64,000 bases of DNA, from positions 995,501 to 1,059,500 of the forward strand of contig NW_026251391.1 in assembly GCF_025118155.1 (NCBI RefSeq), in the 5' to 3' direction. Within the stretch, counting starts at the first letter, position 1, and each line of letters starts with the position of its first letter. The stretch comes from Cokeromyces recurvatus (Eukaryota > Mucoromycota > Mucoromycetes > Mucorales > Mucoraceae). The notes under the pieces were generated by a model, which saw only the letters and a list, made by a program, of their open reading frames with translations, was not told the origin of the DNA and did no database searches. Below, piece by piece: positions 1 through 10,001 of this stretch. The position numbers and the translations under genes were made by a program.

Positions 1-439
1 AGCAGATTCTAAAGCAAATAAAATGCATTATTTTAAACAGAAATAAAAATGTAATAATAATAATTGATGTATAAACAACAATACACTCTAAATATACTAT
101 TTAGTTAGATATTTGTTTATGGGAAACATTAGATTCAACTCTAGATATTTTATTTATTTTTATACCCAAGTTATTTATTGACAATGAAAATAACGTATCT
201 CTTATTTTGTTGGAAGAAGATCATTTCACAACAATCATGAATGCAGCTACTTTAACATGTTCTATTATCAAAATTATTCTTTCTAAAATATATAATGATA
301 ACCATGCACATGGTTTAGATACGTTTATATTTATTCAACATTTCATGGATACAATTCAAAGAATGAAAACTGAACAGTCCTCTTGCTTGACAATAGAAGA
401 AAAAAGAAATGACAAGGTAAATGAGGATGATGATAGAAG

Positions 440-490
<51 letters not shown>

Positions 491-3067
491 ATAATTAACA
501 TTTATATTATGTAATAAGATATTGATTATGTCACAACTAAATCAAATGATAAGGTCTTTATTATTTGTTTCATTAGTCATGTCAACAACCAGCACTTGTT
601 ATCATAATAAGAAAAGTAGATCGCGTCCTTTCCCTACTAATAAATTATTGACAACACCTCCTTTAACACCTAATTCATTGGATCAACCAGGTGAAAATGA
701 AAAAAAAATATGTATAAATGTATATAAATATATTAAATAGAAAAGATGTATTTAATGATGTATATAGGAGACTATGATGACGACAGCAATTTGAACCTAT
801 TTTGTTATACTACTAATAATGATGAACAACACTTGATAAGAAGAAGGTATGTATGTATGTATTTATTTTATTTTATTCTTAATTCAAATAAATGATTTGT
901 TTATTATAGTGAAAAGAATAATACGGGTAAATAATTATATACATGTATCTTTATATAAAAGATTGGCTGTAGTACAGTACTGATAATAAATGCTATGATT
1001 AGTTGGTAAAAGATGGATTCGTCATCTTTCTATTTTTAACAATAATGAAAAGGATGACGATAAAGAAAGAGGAGAAATAGAAGATTTAAATAATATTAAT
1101 TGTATACAAACAGTCCCTTTACATGAGGTATGTATACAGACATACATTTCTATATAATGTCTTTTATGATAGATTGTGATTATATTAAATAAAGTAAGTA
1201 AAGCTGGTCTCTATTACAGACTCTGCTACTTCTTTTCAAAGGGGAAAGGAAGAATTAAATACAAGCAAGAAATTGAAACAAGGGAAAAGATATTTAAATT
1301 GGCTCAGGATCAATAAAAGGATGAAAAGATTACAAGAAAGCATTTTGCAGCCATTTACACTCTTATTAGTAGAAGAACAGAATAAGAAAAGACGAGAATC
1401 AATGATGCTATTTGAGGATGAATTACTTCGATATGTTGTTAAAGAAGAAAAGGAGGTTAAAGAAGGGTCTCGAATTTATATATCTGAAAATGGAAATCAT
1501 GTTTTAATTATGGAAATTGTATCCAATTATAAATTACAAATTGTGGCAGGCACATTTGAAAAGTTATTTCAAAGATTAGCAGTTGATGATGAAAGACCTC
1601 AAGATGTTGATTACATTGATACCTTTATCTTGTGTCATCATTTCTTTACCAATCCTTGTGAATTACTAGAAAACTTGATGGAAAGATTTTATTTAGAAGC
1701 TACTTTATTATCCCCACCACAATTTAAAATACGGGAAAGATGTATTCAAGTCAAGTAAAGTATTCAATATATCATATAAAAGAGAGAAAGATGAATGGAA
1801 TGGAATGAACTGGACTTGACTTACTCTTTTTATATACATCTATATATAGAATTTTAAACGTCATTCTAAGATGGATCAACTTACAATTTCAAGATTTTAT
1901 GAATTATCCAATATTAATTTCTAGATTAAAGGCCTTTTTAATGGGTAATGTATTACGTGCTGGGTTCACGATTGAAGCTGATATGATTCAAAGAGAATTC
2001 AATCAACAAGTAAATACATGCTAATACTACCCATATTAAATCTTTTTTATTATTATTTCTTATTTATTTCTTATATTTAGAAATCAAAGTTAACTCAACC
2101 GTATTTATGTAATAGTCATATTACGACTACAACAGGAAGAAAACCTTCTATTACACCTAGCTTTCTATCATTTACTTCCTCTATTCAAACTACTCCATCA
2201 CCTCCTGAATCACCTACATCATCCACAGAGGCTTCTCCTCCTCCTCCTTCTTCTATCTTGTTCACTTTAAACTCTAAAGATATTGCAAAATATCTAACAC
2301 TCGCTGATTTCTATATCTTTAAATCGATTACAGTTCAAGATTATTTAAAGTTAAGCAAAGTAAAAGAAGTGAATTCGATTAGTCTAATGACAGAAAGAGC
2401 CAATAAACTAACGCAATGGATTATTTCAGAAATTAGTCTATATACAATAAATAGTAAACGAAGAAGAAGCATGATACACAAGATGATTGAAATAGCCAAG
2501 GTAATTTGTATCATCTCTTTTATTAGCATAACCAACAAACTAATACAAAATTTCTAGTATTGTCTCCATTGGAATAATTTTCATACTTGTATGATCATTA
2601 CTATGGGTTTAACTCAATTAAAAGAATTTAGAGAGGAGATAACAAAGGAAGGTCAGGATGATCATCAGCCGTCTATTTCTACTCGTGATATGTTGGCTTA
2701 TAAACAACTATTAAAATATTTGAATGTATGTCACAATATGAACTATTATCGAACAGCCTTGAAGAAAATAGTATCCTCTTCTATCAAAATACCCTGTATA
2801 CCTTTCTTTCCTATCATCCTTAAAGATCTCACTTTTATACTTGAAGGAAATGAGACAAAGCGAAAAGATGGCTTGATTAACTTTACAAAGTTTCGAATCC
2901 TCATTCAATTCATTCATACTGTACTAGGCTATACTACTGAAAACTATTCATTTTCTACTGAATTAAATTATTTTCCATTCTTTAAACAATGTAAAATTGG
3001 ACCTTCGTCTTCTACATTAGATCAACTTGCTTCTCTTTTAGAAGATCAAATATATCAAGAATATTAA
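1..3067 (+). CDS. Ras guanine nucleotide exchange factor, 5'-partial, multi-exon
   Basis: Catalyses GDP release from Ras-family GTPases at membranes. Recognisable coding blocks lie near 171-415, 518-690, 768-845, 910-926, 1003-1127, 1220-1755, 1849-2008, 2081-2500 and 2558-3067. The 1273-2008 blocks give a RasGEF_N domain (AGTFEKLFQRLA, then DYIDTFILCHHFFTNPCELL, then VILRWINLQFQDF). After a Ser/Pro/Thr-rich linker, the last two blocks give the Cdc25-type catalytic domain (FTLNSKDIAKYLTLADFYIF; splice junction IEIAK|YCLHWNNFHTCMII, the usual NF.t..AI..GL helix region). It stops at 3065-3067 a little after the catalytic core, so the catalytic domain is C-terminal. The 5' end lies left of the window. 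Blocks before 1220 are low-complexity and their exact joins are uncertain (the 1127/1220 join as written does not keep phase). Family call is firm; which Ras it serves is unknown. Confidence 0.87.
445..486. repeat. A42 homopolymer inside a RasGEF intron
   Basis: Uninterrupted run of 42 A between coding blocks of the RasGEF gene. It is one of many A/T runs over 25 nt in the window (also 4211-4245, 27210-27239, 33469-33507, 37186-37224, 48167-48208). Confidence 0.9.
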
Positions 3068-3828
3068 CAAAAGAAGTAAAAATAAAATAAATAAAAAATT
3101 ACGTCACAGAACAGTGTGACCCTTTTTTTTTTTAATATGTGTATGTATACATTTAATGAAAATCGACATTTTGAATGAATGAATAAATAATAAAAAAAAG
3201 GCGCCACTCTTCAAAAAAAAAAAAAAAAAAATATTTTTTTTTTCTTCTTATTTTTATTTTATTTTTTTTTTTATTATTTCATTATTTCTTGTACCTTTTT
3301 TTTTTATTTTATTTATTTTTATTTTATTTTATTTTTCTCTACACAGTTATTAATATTTTTTTTACCCGGCTCTCTCTCTCTCTGTGTGTGTATATACGAG
3401 TGTGTGCGTGCGTGTGTGTGTGTGTGTGTGCGTGTGTGTGTGTATGTACGTGTGTATTTTTTTTTTGTAAGAAAAAAAAATATTTATCGTATAAAAGATA
3501 TAACAATCGAGAAATTAATATACATAAATATTTTTTTTTTTTTTTTTTAAAAAAAACTGTAAAATACAGCTAAGGAGAAGAATAGAATAGAATAAATCAA
3601 ATTAAAATCAAAATTAAATCAATTTTATGTATGTATGTATTTGTCATGATAAAATACATTCTATATAAACTCATATTTGTATGCAAAATTTGGTTGATTT
3701 ATATATCTTTTTTTTTTTTTTTTCAAACTAATTTTTTTTATATAGATTCAAGGTAATAAATTATGCAAAAAAAAAATAATAATAATAATAATTATAGAAA
3801 ATAATAATAATCATTCTTGTTCTTATAG
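3068..3828. other. Intergenic spacer with GT microsatellite
   Basis: Spacer between the RasGEF stop and the PHD-protein start. It holds A/T runs and a CT/GT microsatellite at about 3371-3453 (TCTCTC then GTGTGT with GC interruptions). The ORF at 3289-3573 is only translated repeat. No gene is seen; the last part before 3828 ends in a good 3' splice consensus (TCTTATAG), so a 5' UTR intron or an upstream coding exon may lie here. Confidence 0.7.
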
Positions 3829-4209
3829 ATGCCATCAGATGAGGTTTGATTATTTTAAAGAAACCAATATGTATTTTCATTGTTAACCTTGTTTATAGGA
3901 TGCTTGCTATATTTGTGAAGGAGATCGATCTACTTCAAAAAATCCAATCATTTTCTGTGATGGAAAAGGTAAAATTTTATTTACTAGACAATATATTTAA
4001 TAAAACTAATTGAATTTAAAGGATGTAATATGCCTGTACATAAACGTAAAGTAGAAGAATATATCTTTATCTAGTACTTTCTTACTTACTTGTATATGAT
4101 AGGTTGTTATAATGTTGAAGAAATTCCTGATGATGATTGGTTTTGTGACAGATGTGATAATAAGAGAAAAAAGAAAGCTACTGTAAATATATGAATGTGA
4201 ATCATGATT

Positions 4210-4247
<38 letters not shown>

Positions 4248-5809
4248 ATGTTAAAAAAAAATAACTTTATGTATAGAATATTATTTGTTGTCCAATGCAA
4301 ACAGGTGCAGTCAAGAAGACTGATGTAGCGGGCGAATTTATGCATGTCGTTTGTGCAATGTGGAATAAATTAATTGATGAAGGAAAACTTCCTTATTCTG
4401 TCCCTCGATCATTGTTAAATATACATGTAATTATTTTAATACTTTTATTATTTACAAGGAAACGAATGAATGAATGAATAAATTAACCTTCATTATAGGA
4501 ATGTAAATATTGTCATCAAAACAAAGGATTATGTATTCAATGTGAGGAGCCCGGTTGTCAAATGTAAGCCTTTTTTTTTTTTTGTATATGTATACACATA
4601 TAACTCATATTAACCTATATATGTTGATGCATTTCAAGTTATTTTCATGCTACTTGTGCAATTAATAATAGTCTTATTACACCTGCTGCCTTTGTTCCTC
4701 CTCATTTCTCTCCTAGATGTGGTCAACATCAGGCTCAAAACAAATCAATAGGCATGAAAAAGGGAAGACGTCTTCGTCCTTCTAGAGATTTATCAGACGA
4801 TGAATCCGAGAATAGTGAAGAAGAAATAAAAAAGAAACAAATCATGATGCCTAGAAAGAAGCAAAAGTTATCATTACCATCACTATTATCGTCACCTATT
4901 AAAAAAGAAAACTCGAATAGAAATTTATTTTTTGAAAAAGAGGAAGAAGAAGAAGAAAAAGTAGACGGTAGTAGTAGTAGTAGTAGTAGTAATAGTAATA
5001 ATGGTAGTGGTAATAGTAGCAGTAGTAGTGACGATGATATGGGTACATCATCAAGTAGTAAATCAAAATCATCTAATATGAGTAAAGTGAATTCATTGGC
5101 TATTCTCAATAACCGAACAGAAGATACGTCACATAGAGAAAGGTTAGAAGCGAAAAGAATGAATATAAAATCAATAGAAGAAATTAAATTATTGGGTAGT
5201 AGTGGTAAACAAAAATTACCAAATAATAATGGCATAATAAGAACAAATAACAACAATCCAACTATGATGACATCACCTATTAAAAAATATAAAGGACCGA
5301 GTATTATTAAAGATATTGAAGTAAGTATTTATTATGATTCTTATTCTTTCATAATAGTAATGAATTCCTATTTCATTTTAGATTCAAAATTCTCAGCAAC
5401 GTTGGAATAGCAGTCATCAACAACCTATGACACCTTATGGAAATAACGCTTCATTTTTTGATAATTATGAACTTATGAAAAGGTAGAAGAAAAAAAAAAA
5501 GGAAAAGACGAATAAATACTAAATATTAATATGTTTCATACAAGTCAACGTAATAGTAGTAAATCAGTAGATAATAATTCAGAAGAATTATTAAAATTAA
5601 GAGAAGAAGTTAAAAGATTGAATGGATTCAAGAAATCAGTATCAGATATATTTCAAGGATTAAATGTACCACTTCAAGGATCTAATGTGCCTTCGCCTAT
5701 AAATGATATCGAAAATTATGTGTCTTATTTACAACTTGTACTAAAACGTGTAGGTCCAATTCGCGAACAAGATCGAATTCAAATACAAGAATATGTTAAA
5801 AAACTTTAG
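3829..5809 (+). CDS. AF10/AF17-like PHD plus extended-PHD (PZP) chromatin reader
   Basis: Predicted nuclear histone reader. Blocks: 3829-3843, 3899-3968, 4022-4045, about 4104-4182, about 4276-4425, 4499-4564, about 4640-5319, about 5381-5481 and about 5517-5809. Joined, the N-terminus is a PHD finger (DACYICEGDRS...NPIIFCDGKGCNMPVH...RCYNVEEIPDDDWFCDRC), then a zinc-knuckle/extended PHD (IICCPMQTGAVKKTD, HVVCAMW, CKYCHQNKGLCIQCEEPGC, YFHATCAI). This C4HC3 - C2HC - PHD order is the PZP module of AF10, AF17, BRPF and Jade proteins; the single PZP at the extreme N-terminus fits AF10/AF17 best. The middle is Ser/Asn/Lys-rich and disordered. The C-terminus (5580-5809) is a Leu-rich heptad-like segment (EELLKLREEVKRLNGFKKSV, later YVSYLQLVLKRV), placed like the AF10 leucine zipper. 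ATG at 3829 directly follows an AG acceptor, so the true start could lie upstream. A35 fills one intron. Confidence 0.83.
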
Positions 5810-6265
5810 CGCATTATTCCCAACAACAACAACAACAACTACTACTACTACTACTACCACTTATTAATAAAAGACTTTTTTTTGTTTTTGTTGTATTTGT
5901 ATTACTTGATAGTGTTTGAGTTTGTACTACTTGTTAATAATTCAGGGCAATATAATAATAGAAGAATTCTATTATTAATAGATTTTTTATTGTCATTATT
6001 ATCATCATCATTATCATAATTAAGCTATATTTAGACAAGTTTTGTATATAAAAATACGTGTGTGCTCAACACTTGTTATTATTATAGAATTACTAATAAG
6101 AAGATATAATTATAATTATTTATATATTTATATATTAAAAAAAAGAAGAAAAAGAAAAAAAAAATTAAAAAATTCTAGACCCAAAAAAGTGAAAGTTAGA
6201 AAAAAAATAAAAGAAAAAAAGCTATTTTTATATTATTGTTCATTTTTATCAACAACGACCACTAT
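5810..6265. other. 3' UTR-like AT-rich spacer
   Basis: Contains CAA/CTA trinucleotide repeats (5821-5863) just after the stop and poly-purine runs. The ORF at 6042-6335 is Lys/Ile-rich low-complexity translation that runs into the transposon end. No gene is seen. Confidence 0.6.
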
Positions 6266-6334
6266 TACTTCAAATTCAGACAATGTTAGTTTTTTTTCTG
6301 GGCGAATCATAATTAATTTTCAGAAGTCTTGTTG
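6266..6334. repeat. Left terminal inverted repeat of the Fanzor element
   Basis: Begins TACTTCAAATTCAGACAATG and continues through GGGCGAATC and AATTAATTTTCAGA. The reverse complement is found at 9077-9148. Confidence 0.85.
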
Positions 6335-7150
6335 AGACAAAATGTTGGTCGAACTAAAATGCAACTGTAGGCTAACAGGTCAACTATTTTTTTTTTTTTA
6401 CCTCTTACATGGATGCTACTTACAAACAACCTTAAGAAGGTTTAGCTAGCGCATTATAAGAGAAGTCCATCTTTTGGTGTTGATTTAACTATACAATGGG
6501 AAACCAATTTACGACAGAGAAAATATGGGGATTATGGGAGTGAATTCTTAAAGATAGTCAGCTTCTCTAGCACTTGTACCACTAGAGCACTACACGAACT
6601 AAGAATGGAACTCAAAATTTATTTGTATATAACTTTTTACTTGGCCAACAAAGTTTCTATTGTTTAATGAAAGCGGAAGCAATTCTGCTCAATTCTGAAA
6701 AAAAAAAAGGGGGAGATCAAAATGAACAGCGTGTATAACAACCTATACATAGGAAAAACCTTGTTCTTTTTTTTTTTTCTCTTAGAGTATGATGACCTAC
6801 AATCATGTTATCTATTGTGATATATATGCTGGAATAAATGTCGTTTGTAAAGGAAAACTGTGATGAAATCAACCTAATTTAAATGACTGATCCACCTACA
6901 ATAATAAAGTGAGGCAATACAATAACATTAAAGTATGAAAAGATCCAATACAAAAGACAATAGATACTGCCCTGTAACTGAATGTAGAGATTAATGAATA
7001 ATAAAAATAAAACACTTTGGGAGGCTAGTGTGTAGACGTGCTATATTGAATTGATATATTCGAGACTTGTGAAATACCAATTAGCAAGCCAATACTTTTG
7101 TATGCCTGGTTTGTCCGCAAATCTTCTTCTTTCTTTTTATTTTAAACAAA

Positions 7151-8903
7151 ATGTGTACACCCATCTATGCTAATGTTGAGGCTTTTATACAGGCTAAGAA
7201 ACAGCACAAGTATGAAAGCGTACAAGCAAAAGCTGTTAATGATAACACAAACAAACAATTTATGAAAAAGGGTAATATAAACTATATTGTTTGATAAACC
7301 AAACTTACTCAAACTATTAAAAGGTGTCAAAAGAAAGGATACTTATAAAGAAAAGAAAGATAAAGCAAATGCAAAAAGGGCAAGAAGCTCTACTTCTTCA
7401 AGCAATCAAAACTTACCCTATAAATCTTGCAACAATATGGGTCATTCTTCAGCAAGGACTAAAGAATGCCCAAACCATAACTTTACATTGAAAGAGTTAC
7501 TAAACAGAAATCTTGGACTCAATTATCAAAGATACACTGTTTCTCTACCGCTGAAATAGTTTGTGTCCGCAACAAATCAAAATGTCTACATGCAAAATTT
7601 CCCGTAAGTGAGATTTTTTTTTTTTATCAAAAGGAGGTGAAGATATCTATTATAAAACATATAGTATTCAAACATGTCTCAGATGCAGTGCTTTCCTATG
7701 AGATACAACCAGCTATGAATGGCAACATTGCTTTTTCATTAAGTGAAGAAGCCCAAGGTAACATCCGTGCCCTCTCAAAACCATTGATTTTAGAAATTAG
7801 AAACCGATTACCTTCGTTTCCGATGACAAAAAGAAACTCTCAATAAAGCACCTTTTGGTATAATACCAGCATTAAGGCATATTCTGGTTAAATACGAAGC
7901 CTTAATTGAGGAAAACCCACAAACACAGCCTGGTTTACTAGAACAATCAGAGCAGACAAATCCACCAAATAGAAAAAGATCAAAAAAGAAGAAGGTTAAG
8001 AAGAATAAAAAGACAAGCAAAGACAATGAAAAGAAGTTCGTTCCACCCAGGCCCTTTAGTTTGTTTCCAAAACCAAGTCTTCGTTGGCGTTTTATAAAGA
8101 TCGATAGCCAAAATTTAGATGGCATATTTCCTGGGGCTTTTTTTTTTTGGAAAAACAAGATGAAGAGACTCCTTTCCAACGGATACAAAGATGTTTCTTT
8201 GTCTACTTTGATTTTTCGAAATTAAACATTAACAGGCAAATGTTAACATTGTTTACAAGAAATAAGCACACTAATTTTAAATTTGAATAGTCTTGAAGGC
8301 TTAATAGACTTGCCTCATCGAAAAGGAAAGATGCTTTTTAAATAGCATATATACAGACGGATATACGTGCAGGATATCATTCTGTAGAAAAATACAGGCA
8401 ACATTCTTATTAATGTCCCAAAAAAATACAACAAAAAAAGAAGAGGAAAGACGAAAAAAAAAAAAAAGAACACACAAGGAGAAGTTTGAGGAGGGCAACC
8501 GCCGCAAGATGCCGTTAGTTGTATTTGGCAATGGACTTAAAAACAAAAGCCAGGTAAAATTTAAAGGGCTAAAGCATGGTATATCAGAAAAGATATACAG
8601 GCAGCTGAAAATACGAGAAAAGCTTGGAGAATTGTTGCTTCTAGACATAGACGAATACAAAATATCCAAGGTAGAAAAATACATACATGTGGATATAATA
8701 AGCGTACTAATACAATATATTACACCTGTATTGTATAGACATGCAATTCCTGTCTTGAAACCAAGCTTCAAAACCTCGCATGTGGAAAGGGAGATGATGC
8801 ACATAGAATCCATCAAATATTCATCTGCAAAAGTTGCTATATTTATTGGAATCGAGATGTGATGGCTGCAAAGAACATGTTAACCATTACTACATCAATC
8901 TGA
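7151..8903 (+). pseudogene. Fanzor (eukaryotic TnpB-like RNA-guided nuclease) gene, decayed
   Basis: Fanzor proteins are TnpB/Cas12-related RuvC nucleases guided by an RNA from the element. Recognisable pieces in order: ATG at 7151 with a Lys-rich N-terminus; zinc-knuckle-like KSCNNMGHSSARTKECPNH (7287-7559 frame, first Cys of the pair apparently Tyr); 7637-7846 and 7860-8140 in another frame, ending in RPFSLFPKPSLRWRFIKID; a T11 run at 8138-8148 where the frame shifts; FSKLNINRQ near 8200; then 8413-8670 with MPLVVFGNGLKNKSQVKFKG and LLLLDIDEYKISK. An intron 8671-8738 (branch-like GTACTAATAC, acceptor TGTATAG) joins in phase to TCNSC...ICKSCYIYWNRDVMAAKNML and a stop at 8901-8903. CxxC...CxxC plus NRDVMAAKN is the TnpB/Fanzor zinc ribbon and final RuvC motif. 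At least three frame breaks and no visible DxG-type first RuvC motif argue that this copy is dead. Confidence 0.82.
8671..8738 (+). other. Intron restoring the Fanzor zinc ribbon
   Basis: GTAGAA donor, GTACTAATAC branch-like sequence at 8704-8713 and TTGTATAG acceptor. Removal joins codon 8668-8670 to 8739 in phase and converts an open but meaningless read-through (stop at 8860-8862) into a CxxC-containing zinc ribbon. The length (68 nt) matches host introns. Confidence 0.75.
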
Positions 8904-9076
8904 AGCGGAAATGATCATCCCAATGTCTTCAAAAGACAAAGCGCTATCTCGAATGTGGTTGTTACATCCCATCTCGGTGGGGTGTCGACTTGAAGATCTT
9001 ACAGGTAAAGCCAAATTTAAATTTTTACTTTGAACTTGTCTCTGATTTCCGTTTTTACATTTCCCAAAAAAGATAA

Positions 9077-9148
9077 ACAAGACGTCTGAAAATTAATTTT
9101 GATTCGCCCAAAAAAAAAAAAAAACTTACATTGTCTGAATTTGAAGTA
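9077..9148. repeat. Right terminal inverted repeat of the Fanzor element
   Basis: AACAAGACGTCTGAAAATTA through GATTCGCCC and CATTGTCTGAATTTGAAGTA; reverse complement of the left end, with A15 replacing the interrupted 8-T run. Confidence 0.85.
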
Positions 9149-9518
9149 GTCTGAATTATTATTATTTAAAAAGGCGACTCCTTTTAATTTCATGCTGGTT
9201 GGTAAGGCACGTGAGAAGCTAAGAAAAAAAAAAAAAAAAAAGTTTATATTTTTACACTTTTTGATACTATTTTTAAAAGAAAAAATAATAATAAATTGAG
9301 TTTATATTTTATTTTTATTTTTTATTAGTTTATATATAAACACATATCAAGTATCTTTTTTTCCTCTCTTCTTTTTATTTATTTATTTATTTATTTACAA
9401 GTATTATTTCACATACATACATACACACATATACATATATAGAGAGGCATTCATATATACACACACTCATACACACATTCACTTATATATATATACATAT
9501 CAATATACACTTGTAAAA
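9149..9518 (+). promoter_or_regulatory. Upstream region of the 9519 gene
   Basis: 370 bp of A/T runs, pyrimidine tract (9355-9380), ATTT repeats and a CATACA/CACACA-rich stretch (9412-9485) directly before the ATG. No exon is seen. Pyrimidine- and CA-rich sequence just before a start is typical fungal promoter/5' UTR sequence; no specific factor site can be assigned. Confidence 0.4.
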
Positions 9519-10001
9519 ATGGCTTTAACAATGAAATCAACGTCATCATGTTTAATAACACGAAAAAGGAAAAGAAGTGAAAAGACAGTTAGATTTGATG
9601 TTGAACATATAGTTATTATCGACACTTATTCAGCATCCGACTATGATCGTGGCTCTCCTTTTTCTTTACCGCCTATCCAATATAAAATAAACCCTGCTAT
9701 ACCCAAGCTATCATTGGAAATACCTTCTTCTCCTTCTGCATTTGATTCTGAAGCAAGCAGTCCTGATATAGAAACACCTATAGCAACAACAACAACAGAG
9801 TTTATTATAAATAAGAAAAATAATAAAAAGAGACCCAAGCTTACGATTAATACAACAAGTCTATCTACAGAAGGTCCACTCTTTTTTACAAAATTATCAA
9901 CAAATCATTACAGACATTCAACGATTGAAGAAGAAGATTACTCAAATGATTATCTTGTGCCAATGACTGCTCCAGCTGTAGCAACTACATTTTCTTATTA
10001 A
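9519..10001 (+). CDS. Small low-complexity protein with RVxF-like PP1-docking motif
   Basis: Single open frame of 160 residues from a good ATG (AAAAATGGC context). Near the N-terminus is RKRKRSEKTVRFDVEH: basic residues followed by K-T-V-R-F, which fits the RVxF consensus used to dock on protein phosphatase 1. It is followed by DTYSASDYDRG, a TYSxxDYDR block I associate with small fungal regulatory proteins but cannot name. The rest is Ser/Thr/Pro-rich, with a second basic patch (NKKNNKKRPK), and looks disordered. No membrane or signal segment. Codon use and low complexity resemble the genuine genes nearby. Function in phosphatase regulation is inference from one short motif. Confidence 0.62.
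   Translation: MALTMKSTSSCLITRKRKRSEKTVRFDVEHIVIIDTYSASDYDRGSPFSLPPIQYKINPAIPKLSLEIPSSPSAFDSEASSPDIETPIATTTTEFIINKKNNKKRPKLTINTTSLSTEGPLFFTKLSTNHYRHSTIEEEDYSNDYLVPMTAPAVATTFSY

Larger units (their letters stand above)
6266..9148. mobile_element. TIR DNA transposon carrying a Fanzor-like gene
   Basis: Matching inverted ends of about 68 bp: 6266-6334 reads inward as TACTTCAAATTCAGACAATG...GGGCGAATCATAATTAATTT...AGTCTTGTT, and 9077-9148 is its reverse complement with a few substitutions and a longer T run. TA lies at both outer edges (6266-6267 and 9147-9148), consistent with a TA target duplication, so the unit is 6268-9146 (2,879 bp). No transposase is visible; the only coding remains are Fanzor-like (7151-8903, same strand as the window). 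The ends look like those of TA-targeting Tc1/mariner-class elements. Fanzor genes are known passengers of several eukaryotic DNA transposon types, so the element probably moved with a transposase supplied in trans. The right edge could differ by a few bases. Confidence 0.8.

Noticed and set aside
3289..3573. 94-residue ORF over the GT microsatellite
   Set aside because: Translates poly-T, GT repeat and poly-A; no domain and no codon bias.
4735..5256. 173-residue ORF on - strand
   Set aside because: Antisense shadow of the Ser/Asn-rich part of the PHD protein; Ser/Leu repeats only.
6042..6335. 97-residue ORF crossing the left end of the Fanzor element
   Set aside because: Lys/Ile low-complexity translation that spans a transposon boundary.
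7808..8188. 126-residue - strand ORF
   Set aside because: Antisense of the Fanzor remnant, whose + strand motifs are specific.
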